Source: Betaproteobacteria bacterium (lineage in GTDB: Bacteria > Pseudomonadota > Gammaproteobacteria > Burkholderiales > Nitrosomonadaceae). From it: a stretch of DNA of 5,024 nucleotides. The notes beneath the pieces are model-generated. The model did no database searches and was not told the DNA's origin. It was given only the letters and a program-made list of their open reading frames with translations. A program made the position numbers and the translations under genes. Shown in pieces: positions 1 to 5,024 of the stretch. Every line of letters starts with the position of its first letter. The first letter of the stretch is position 1. Location: NCBI GenBank assembly GCA_022601315.1, contig JAHZIU010000067.1, positions 1-5,024 of the forward strand. Direction: 5' to 3'.

Positions 1-2114
1 CGAGCGTCATCCGGTCTCTGGAAGAGTCTGTATTCGCAATTTTTAACCAATTTGACACTGCGCCCTATATGTTGCTCTGGGTGGCATTCTTCAAGGCAAT
101 GGTTAGGCACAACAACAGAAACACTAATATCGTCTTCCATCTGAATTTTCTCAGCAGCGATGAAATCCTGTCTTACTTTGAATGTACGCCATTTTTTTTC
201 GTGATCAAAACCAACACGTAAATAAGAAGCAATCATTTTACGATTATTTAATTTTAGTTCATGGCCTGGTGCACCATCGACAATATCGACCGACAAAAGT
301 TTACTCAGGTCATTACCCCAATCTTTACGATAATAACGCTTAATCAGGAAAAGTAATGAGAGTATACGAGGCGGTATCTCTTCTAACCATCTATTGAATT
401 CGTCGGTATAGCTGGAAGACACTGTCAAAACTTTAATCACGGAACCCAAGCTGCGTTCAGAGCTAAGCAATTTACGTGTGGGGTCTCTGTCTTCTGCTTC
501 GAAGCCTGATTTGAAACGTTGCGAGTAATCACGCTCACAGATTTCCAGTACGCGTAGTATGTCTTGTTGTAGATCATCAACGAATAGCGGACCATAAATA
601 ACTGCATCGTTAATAGATTTGGAAATCTCTGACTTACCACCGCCGGATACAGTACTGGGTTTGTGGCAAAATGTGCCGATAGGATCCGTTCCAATTAATC
701 GCCAGGTTAAAGCGCCAGGGTTTTTTCCCATTTCTACTTTATAGCCATTGGGCTGAATGTAGATTTTCCCTGGTTGCAAGCGAATCTGCTGGTCCTTATT
801 ATCATGCTTCCAGGTAATGGTCTGGGCATTGAGATTCATGCGCAAATCCTGAGGAACATAAACCACTTCTGAGAAATTTTTATCAATGGCATAGCCTTCC
901 GGTTGAATATCCATGACGGCAGCATATTTTTCACAAGCTTCACTAAAGCTATAGCCTGGTTCTCGCGTACGGCTGTCAATACCATATTCTTCACCATGAT
1001 TTCGGCAGCTGAATGCCAGCGCGCCGCCAGCATGTTCTTCTTCAGCAAGACCGTAGAGATTGGTGGCATAGCTAATCTGGGTTTTTACCTCTTTTTTGCA
1101 ATAACCGTAGTAGTTATCCGCGAGGATAGTCACAATGACGCCCTGATCATCCCTGGCGGTGATTTTGAATGCCTGGCCGTCATTATATAGTTCGCCTTCT
1201 TCCTGCCAGCACATTCCTTCACGTTTCTGCCTTTCATTCGCATCATCGATATGTGGCAAGCCGAGCTCTTTTTTGGTTAATAACACCAGATGAGGCGCAA
1301 GAATAACGCATCCAGTATGTCCGCTCCAGTGGGCAGTATCCAGGGCAGCATCAAACTCAGCAAGGTAGGGATTACCGCCATTACCAAAAATACTTTCAAC
1401 AAAATCCAGGTTACTGACCAGATTGCCTGGCGCAAAAAAACGAATTTCCATAGATTTCTCAGTATCAACGCCAGGTATTTCCGGACACACTACTGGCCTG
1501 AGTAACAATGACACAAACATTTCTGCCGGTATATCTTGCTTAGACGAGAAAGGCAACTTCAGTAAATCTTTTGGTGGATTAAAAGCATGCCCAAGCATAA
1601 TGGAAAATGTACTTTTGGGAACTGCCTTTTTATCTCCTGCTATCGGCAAACCACCCTCAGCGACATGAAAAGACCCTTTAGTGGTTCTTCTGTCACTGGC
1701 TGGGTTATGCAATACACCTTGCTTTACGCGATAGCTGGACACAATTTCTGAATGGAAATCATCTTCACCCATTGGCAACGAAAGCTCGCGGGCAATACCG
1801 TGACGATCCAGTATAAAGGTAATATTAGGCAACTTGGGAATAGAAGCAACACTACTGTCACTTAGATACTTATCCAAAAATTGTTGAATTCGTTTGTCAA
1901 CTGGGCAGTGGTAATCTGCTAGCAAACGATTTTTTTCTCTATAACTCTTTAATAAGTCACGAGCCGTTTCGAGAAATTCACGCATACCTTGGCCTGCGCA
2001 AGTGGGCTGTCCCGAAGAAGCCAGTTTTAAATTGATGTAAAGCTGCAATCTTCTCCGTTCCTCTTCAGGATCAATATCTTTATTAGTTAAACCCAGTGTG
2101 TTAAACAGATTCAT
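1..2114 (-). CDS. Large phosphoenolpyruvate carboxykinase-like protein, probably PPi-type (3' end beyond the window)
   Basis: The frame is open without a stop from the ATG at 2114-2112 to position 1, giving 704 complete codons; the C-terminus lies outside the window. The start is well fixed: an in-frame TAA lies five codons upstream, and AAAAGG at 2130-2125 can act as ribosome binding site. Residues 334-342 (NYYGYCKKE) match the classical ATP-PEPCK pattern EYAGEMKKG. Y335 and K340/K341 fall on its substrate-binding tyrosine and lysine pair, and H361 ([11 protein letters not shown]) on its Mn-binding histidine with nearly the same spacing. A P-loop-like SGGGKSE lies at 490-496, followed by D513-D514. 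The histidine-to-P-loop distance is about 130 residues against about 20 in ATP-PEPCK, and the protein exceeds 700 residues against about 540. Both suggest the roughly 1,100-residue PPi-dependent PEPCKs, which interconvert oxaloacetate and PEP with pyrophosphate and phosphate. Expected to be cytosolic, as no signal peptide or membrane segment is seen. PEPCK-like is fairly secure; the PPi type is inferred. Confidence 0.72.
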   Translation of the reverse strand, partial: MNLFNTLGLTNKDIDPEEERRRLQLYINLKLASSGQPTCAGQGMREFLETARDLLKSYREKNRLLADYHCPVDKRIQQFLDKYLSDSSVASIPKLPNITFILDRHGIARELSLPMGEDDFHSEIVSSYRVKQGVLHNPASDRRTTKGSFHVAEGGLPIAGDKKAVPKSTFSIMLGHAFNPPKDLLKLPFSSKQDIPAEMFVSLLLRPVVCPEIPGVDTEKSMEIRFFAPGNLVSNLDFVESIFGNGGNPYLAEFDAALDTAHWSGHTGCVILAPHLVLLTKKELGLPHIDDANERQKREGMCWQEEGELYNDGQAFKITARDDQGVIVTILADNYYGYCKKEVKTQISYATNLYGLAEEEHAGGALAFSCRNHGEEYGIDSRTREPGYSFSEACEKYAAVMDIQPEGYAIDKNFSEVVYVPQDLRMNLNAQTITWKHDNKDQQIRLQPGKIYIQPNGYKVEMGKNPGALTWRLIGTDPIGTFCHKPSTVSGGGKSEISKSINDAVIYGPLFVDDLQQDILRVLEICERDYSQRFKSGFEAEDRDPTRKLLSSERSLGSVIKVLTVSSSYTDEFNRWLEEIPPRILSLLFLIKRYYRKDWGNDLSKLLSVDIVDGAPGHELKLNNRKMIASYLRVGFDHEKKWRTFKVRQDFIAAEKIQMEDDISVSVVVPNHCLEECHPEQHIGRSVKLVKNCEYRLFQRPDDA

Positions 2115-2314
2115 ATGTTGAGTACCTTTTTAATTCAACAGTAAAATTTTTCAGGCTCGTGCTGCTAATGCATTCCGCATTTATTTTTGTAATTTAAACC
2201 ACATTATTTAGAACATACAAAATTTTTTGCAAAAGACATAACCACTTACCCAACATCTATACCGAAGTAGCAATATTTTTATTAATCAATATAAGAGTGC
2301 CAGAAGCAAGGCAT
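2115..2314. other. Intergenic upstream region of the carboxykinase-like gene
   Basis: This AT-rich stretch has no convincing coding frame on either strand. It contains the candidate promoter (2203-2232), the presumed 5' leader with AAAAGG before the ATG, and at 2140-2158 a sequence resembling the outer inverted repeat of the insertion-sequence remnant to the right. A short AATGC/GCATT inverted pair at 2166-2180 is too small to call a regulatory structure. Nothing else is recognised. Confidence 0.5.
2203..2232 (-). promoter_or_regulatory. Candidate sigma-70 promoter for the carboxykinase-like gene
   Basis: Read on the minus strand, TTGCAA (2232-2227, 4 of 6 matches to the -35 consensus) is followed after 18 bases by AATAAT (2208-2203, 5 of 6 matches to the -10 consensus). 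Transcription would start near 2196 and leave a leader of about 80 bases before the ATG at 2114. The area is AT-rich, so chance matches are likely. The position is reasonable because no coding frame lies between this site and the gene. Confidence 0.33.
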
Positions 2315-2437
2315 CTATTCAAGTTGTTTAGTCCTGAGTAATGTGGCATAACTTTGCTCACGGGGGAAGTAATTAGCATAGCCATTTTTGCCAACACGAG
2401 TTAAGCCAACGTGCTCCACACCAACTAATCGATAATT
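2315..2437 (-). pseudogene. 3' fragment of an unidentified gene (about 40 codons)
   Basis: On the minus strand a frame runs from just after a TAA (2440-2438) to a TAG (2317-2315). It encodes about 40 residues that include RLVGVEHVGLTRVGKNGY and end TLLRTKQLE. There is no start codon near its beginning. Codon use is strikingly gene-like, with many GNN codons and well-ordered glycine and valine residues, unlike the AT-rich noncoding DNA around it. It lies about 50 bases from the end of the insertion-sequence remnant. It is best read as the surviving tail of a gene disrupted or eroded when the element inserted. The protein family is not recognised. Chance openness over 40 codons cannot be excluded. 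Confidence 0.38.
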
Positions 2438-2488
2438 TTAATGAGCTAAAATGATTAAATAATTTTGAACAATAATAACTGATAAATA

Positions 2489-2510
2489 GAGCCTCCTCAG
2501 AAAGTCAGCA
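2489..2510 (+). repeat. Insertion-sequence terminal inverted repeat, transposase 3' side
   Basis: GAGCCTCCTCAGAAAGTCAGCA on the plus strand corresponds, with two small gaps and a few mismatches, to the reverse complement of 3499-3517 (CAGCCTGAGAAAATTCAGC). The shared blocks are AGCCT, AGAAA and TCAGC. The transposase stop codon lies within it, a common arrangement in compact insertion sequences. Confidence 0.55.
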
Positions 2511-3312
2511 AAGATTGTAACTATAGCCTGATCTTTCCCTGAGGTTTTGAAACTTTTTCAAACAGCACCAAAACATCAATAGGCAATATTTACAGTTACA
2601 CGCGCGAAGCCAAATAAAAACCTTCAACAACACGATCAGGTTCATGACCAGAAAGATACTATTGATCCATGCTTCACTAGTGCGTGCTGTTTTTGCCCGA
2701 ATGTAATTCAAGTTGTAGCCGTTTTTACCTTGCCCAAACTTGCCTTCAACTGGGATACGCTGCCGATAGTCTTCTCGTCTTTGCTTTTGTAGTTTCTTGA
2801 ATTCTGCTCGATTTTCTTCTGTTATCTGTGGTGGGTGACCCAGTGGCTTTCCAGAAAAACGAATACCTTTTTCCTTCAGGTAACGCCGGTCTCATGAGTA
2901 AAGGTTTGCTCACCCATTCGTCGGCGGACCTCTACAAATAGTGAAGGAGCAAACGGTTGTTTGTCTTGATAGACCGGAAAACCAACAAAGTATTGCAGAT
3001 AAAAGTTCTCCCGGATCTACTGGACAGTCTCTTCGTCTCTCAAACACAATTTATGTTTGATAATGACCGCGCCTATAACAAGACGTGCATCTTTTGCGGG
3101 ACGGCCTTGTGTAGACGATAGATTGCAAAGATAACCGCTGGCAAGCTCATCCCAGAGAATGCATTGACTGAACTTTACCCAACGGTTATTTGCATCAAGT
3201 TTTGCTTCAAAGGGTGTTTCGAAACCTCCCAGTGTGAGTTGCTTCTTTCGCTTTTGTAATGATCATGTGCAAGCTTCTTGGCGGCATCTCGTTGTTTTAC
3301 TTGCATTATCAT
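2505..3312 (-). pseudogene. IS5/IS1182-type transposase, internally deleted and frameshifted
   Basis: The N-terminal part reads from about 3262 to 2879 and includes KKQLTLGGFETPFEAKLD, GRPAKDARLVIGAVIIKHKL, YLQYFVGF and FAPSLFVEVRRRMG, the InsH-type N-terminal region (DUF772) of this transposase family. It is broken by a TAG at 3019-3017, where relatives have glutamine (one base change from CAG), and ends at a TGA at 2878-2876. The C-terminal part is in another frame, 2891-2505, and includes RRYLKEKGIRFSGKPLG, RIPVEGKFGQGKNGY, LNYIRAKTARTSEAWINSIF and LVMNL. Its GxxxFGQGK segment holds the family's likely last catalytic glutamate. About 250 residues between the parts, with the catalytic aspartates, are absent; the junction lies near 2885-2910. 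The expected start is also lost: the frame meets a TGA at 3265-3263, and the nearby ATGs (3312, 3306) are in a different frame. The TGA that ends the C-terminal part lies inside the terminal repeat. Confidence 0.85.
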
Positions 3313-3470
3313 ACTAGAAATATAAAAAATACAGCATTCAATCAAATAGTTATTGCTTCTGAGCAGACTCTACCTATGTCTCACAATGTTTACTTTCCAG
3401 GATGTATGACTGAAAAGAATTTCATAAATGGAGTGCAATCACGAGGCATACTTCATTGTTAAAGGCTACT

Positions 3471-3488
3471 GTTTGTCTTTCGACAAAC
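3471..3488. other. Small perfect hairpin in the insertion-sequence leader
   Basis: GTTTGTC (3471-3477) and GACAAAC (3482-3488) are perfect complements around the four-base loop TTTC. The hairpin lies just inside the 5'-side terminal repeat, between it and the transposase remnant. Some insertion sequences have such a structure near an end to limit outside transcription reading into the transposase. No T-run follows on either strand, so a terminator role is only possible. Confidence 0.35.
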
Positions 3489-3498
3489 TTTGTGTGCT

Positions 3499-3517
3499 GC
3501 TGAATTTTCTCAGGCTG
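3499..3517 (-). repeat. Insertion-sequence terminal inverted repeat, transposase 5' side
   Basis: On the minus strand this reads CAGCCTGAGAAAATTCAGC and pairs imperfectly with 2489-2510. It lies about 190 bases upstream of the first ATG before the transposase remnant, a somewhat long leader for this family. Confidence 0.55.
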
Positions 3518-3662
3518 TTTTAAATAGAAACGAAAATTTCTCTCACAAAACAAACCAAATTATAAGTGTTGTAACAGTCTGTCTTCGTAAACTTAGTCGC
3601 TCACAGATGCTAACCTTCAACCATGTGGTCAAAGGCTAGTCATAAAAAACAATGTGAAGTTG
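3518..3662. other. Intergenic spacer between the insertion-sequence remnant and the propeller gene
   Basis: No coding frame is supported here. The spacer holds the 13-bp hairpin at 3610-3639 and an isolated TATAAT on the minus strand (3564-3559) without a matching -35 element. TAAATAG at 3521-3527 also occurs on the far side of the element at 2483-2489. Confidence 0.5.
3610..3639 (-). terminator. Hairpin downstream of the propeller gene; possible terminator or mRNA 3'-end stabiliser
   Basis: In minus-strand RNA, CTAGCCTTTGACC (3639-3627) pairs along 13 positions with GGTTGAAGGTTAG (3622-3610) around an ACAU loop. Ten pairs are Watson-Crick and three are G-U. On the plus strand the three wobbles become A-C mismatches, so the structure belongs to transcripts from the propeller gene, whose stop codon lies 23 bases upstream. 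No U-run follows the stem; a T6 run precedes it. It is therefore not a standard Rho-independent terminator and may instead protect the mRNA end. Confidence 0.45.
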
Positions 3663-5024
3663 TTAGTCAATTGATGGAGACGGATTGAGTTGTTGCTCGG
3701 TCAATTGATCTTTCCACACCTGTGGAAGATTTTGCACCCAACCATTATAAACAACAGGCACAGGCAACAACCCTTGTCCGCCCATACCATCATGGGCTGT
3801 AATACTGTCATCCATCACGGTATTTTCAGTCGATGTCAGCAGGATCCTTCCCACTACTTGCGCATCGGCGGGGTTACCATCACCATTTGGGTCGATATCT
3901 ACGACCTGAAGCACATTAGCCGACTGACTGCTGACATAAGCATAGTAACCACCACCCGCCTTGGCGCCAAATTGCACGCCATGACAACCCGCATCACAAG
4001 AGAGTGAAGCGACTAACTCATCGGTGCTGGTGTCTACAATGGTAATCGTATCGGTCAAGATATTTGCTGTTACCATTGCAATACCATTGGGGCTTACCGG
4101 GGTCTGAATTGGCAAACCACCAACAGGGCCGCTAATTTCTCCTGTGATTGGATTATAGTTCTGTAACAGATTAATGGTTTTCAGCACATTACCCGTGGCC
4201 GTTTCAATTACAGTAAAAGTACTGTCCAGAAAGTTAGCTACATAATATTTACTGGAATCAGGCATCATTCCTGTCGCGATTGGATGCGCTTCCAAACCTC
4301 CAGTCGGCACAATATCCTGGATATCATCCTGGACAAAGTCATAGATTGTAGAGTCCCCAGTAAACACATTTGGCGTCACCATGGTGCCGCCATCATGACC
4401 CATCCAATGAGCATGTGGTCCAGGTCTGCCGATATCAATTTTTCGCTCGACACCAGTAGCAAGCGGTGATAATTCGACAATCGATTCTTCATCATCTGAA
4501 CCGTTGATGGAAACATGCAGTTGATCGGTATCTACCCGTGTCATCACATGGGCTGGTGCCTCGCCAACCTCAATTCGGCTTATAAACTGTCCGGATAACC
4601 GGTCAAAAATGGTGAGTTTGCTATCAAACCATTCAGTTACATAAATTAGATTCTGATCACGATCAGTCCACATATTGTGTGGGTTGTTCATTTCAATTTC
4701 CGGCAAAAACACCTTGCGCTTTACCGCCCACGTAGTCGCGTCCACAACTGCTGCCGCACCCGGTTTGTCCTTACCTGCCGTAGTTTCAAACTGGGTATTC
4801 ACCCAGACTTCTCCAACGCCAGGGGGCGGTGTTAGCAGTGCAGGCAAAGCTGTATCATTCCGATATCGCCCCTCCAACACATTAGCAAGATTAACAACCT
4901 TACCACCCGTGATACGTACAGGAACGCTTGGATAGTCGATATGCCAAGGATCGGATGAAGCAAAGTTCTGCCAGTTACCTGGTTCTGTCAGAACCAGGAA
5001 CCCACGTAACAAACGGGTTGCCAG
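3663..5024 (-). CDS. YVTN/YncE-type seven-bladed beta-propeller protein with histidine-lined hub (5' end beyond the window)
   Basis: The frame enters from the right edge without a start and ends at a TAA (3665-3663), giving 453 residues counted from the first codon in the window. A TTG at 5012-5010 could in principle start translation, but the frame is open upstream and has no signal peptide there, so a longer protein is likely. Seven beta-propeller blades can be laid out at about residues 72-108, 126-154, 168-199, 213-242, 259-286, 314-343 and 360-394. Several have the YVTN-type pattern, such as LIYVTEWFDSKLTIFD and YYVANFLDSTFTVIE. Histidines occur in six of the seven inter-blade segments: H116, H159, H204/H206/H210, H247, H348 and H411. 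C343-DAG-C347-H348 forms an unusual CxxxCH. The first residues (LLRGFLVLTEPG) resemble the last strand of a cupredoxin domain. Related propellers are extracytoplasmic. A metal-binding or redox role is inferred, and the substrate is unknown. Confidence 0.75.
   Translation of the reverse strand: MATRLLRGFLVLTEPGNWQNFASSDPWHIDYPSVPVRITGGKVVNLANVLEGRYRNDTALPALLTPPPGVGEVWVNTQFETTAGKDKPGAAAVVDATTWAVKRKVFLPEIEMNNPHNMWTDRDQNLIYVTEWFDSKLTIFDRLSGQFISRIEVGEAPAHVMTRVDTDQLHVSINGSDDEESIVELSPLATGVERKIDIGRPGPHAHWMGHDGGTMVTPNVFTGDSTIYDFVQDDIQDIVPTGGLEAHPIATGMMPDSSKYYVANFLDSTFTVIETATGNVLKTINLLQNYNPITGEISGPVGGLPIQTPVSPNGIAMVTANILTDTITIVDTSTDELVASLSCDAGCHGVQFGAKAGGGYYAYVSSQSANVLQVVDIDPNGDGNPADAQVVGRILLTSTENTVMDDSITAHDGMGGQGLLPVPVVYNGWVQNLPQVWKDQLTEQQLNPSPSID

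Larger units (their letters stand above)
2489..3517 (-). mobile_element. Degenerate IS5/IS1182-type insertion sequence with internal deletion
   Basis: The element of about 1.03 kb is bounded by imperfect inverted repeats (2489-2510 and 3499-3517) and contains both ends of an IS5/IS1182-type transposase gene in the minus orientation. Relatives usually have a transposase of about 450 residues in an element of roughly 1.6 kb, so some 0.7-0.8 kb is missing from the centre. The segment 3313-3498, between the outer repeat and the first possible transposase start, is noncoding leader apart from a small hairpin. The exact outer limits are uncertain because the repeats are imperfect. The element cannot encode its own transposase, but its ends might still be recognised by a related intact copy elsewhere in the genome. 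Confidence 0.75.

Noticed and set aside
903..1190. Plus-strand open frame of 95 codons
   Set aside because: It lies opposite the carboxykinase-like gene, whose minus frame is uninterrupted and carries recognisable motifs. Other short frames over 1-2114 on either strand are shadows for the same reason.
2296..2317. TGCC/GGCA inverted pair after the gene fragment as a terminator
   Set aside because: The stem is only four pairs with an eight-base loop and no proper T-run follows.
3259..3462. Plus-strand open frame of 67 codons
   Set aside because: It covers the insertion-sequence leader and the extreme 5' end of the transposase remnant, has no ribosome binding site and resembles no known protein.
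3559..3564. Perfect TATAAT on the minus strand as a promoter
   Set aside because: No acceptable -35 element lies at 15-19 bases; it would only transcribe the decayed element. An isolated match is expected in AT-rich DNA.
3461..3638. Direct repeat AAAGGCTA at 3461-3468 and 3631-3638
   Set aside because: Only eight bases with unrelated flanks; one copy is part of the hairpin arm. Probably chance.
2115..3662. Defence system, CRISPR array, RNA gene or other novel system in the middle region
   Set aside because: No regular repeats with spacers, no tRNA-like cloverleaf and no intact genes are present. The region is explained by insertion-sequence decay and spacers.
3690..4935. Three plus-strand open frames opposite the propeller gene
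   Set aside because: They are antisense to a convincing gene with blade repeats and have no protein-like features of their own.
5010..5012. TTG as the start of the propeller gene
   Set aside because: The frame is open to the window edge, no ribosome binding site can be assessed, and the residues after it look like the interior of a domain, not a signal peptide.

Overview
The window reads almost entirely from the minus strand. It holds two large protein genes, each cut by a window edge, separated by about 1.55 kb of decayed mobile DNA and short gene remnants. Base composition is moderate and codon use looks bacterial. The IS5/IS1182-type transposase and the copper/redox flavour of the second protein fit a proteobacterium, perhaps an environmental gammaproteobacterium. 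Nothing in the window fixes the taxon, so this is a low-confidence inference.

Left part (1-2114, minus): one uninterrupted reading frame starts at an ATG at 2114 and runs off the left edge (704 complete codons). It carries the substrate-site pattern of phosphoenolpyruvate carboxykinase (tyrosine, paired lysines, histidine at the right spacing) and a P-loop-like SGGGKSE motif much further downstream. That layout in a very long protein suits the large PPi-type PEP carboxykinase family better than the classical ATP or GTP enzymes.

Middle (2115-3662): upstream of the carboxykinase-like gene lie a possible promoter and a 40-codon 3' fragment of an unidentified gene. Next comes a degenerate insertion sequence of about 1 kb (2489-3517). 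Its transposase has lost the central catalytic region and also carries a nonsense codon and frame breaks. Imperfect terminal inverted repeats are still visible. Between the element and the next gene a 13-bp hairpin forms best in minus-strand RNA, just after that gene's stop codon.

Right part (3663-5024, minus): this is the 3' 453 codons of a probable secreted or periplasmic seven-bladed beta-propeller of YVTN/YncE type. Six of its seven inter-blade segments carry a histidine, and one holds an unusual CxxxCH. The first residues resemble the end of a cupredoxin domain, so the complete protein may be a copper-oxidase/propeller fusion.

The two large genes point the same way but are separated by the decayed element and probable transcription signals. 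The window gives no evidence that they work together. No CRISPR array, RNA gene or intact mobile system is visible.
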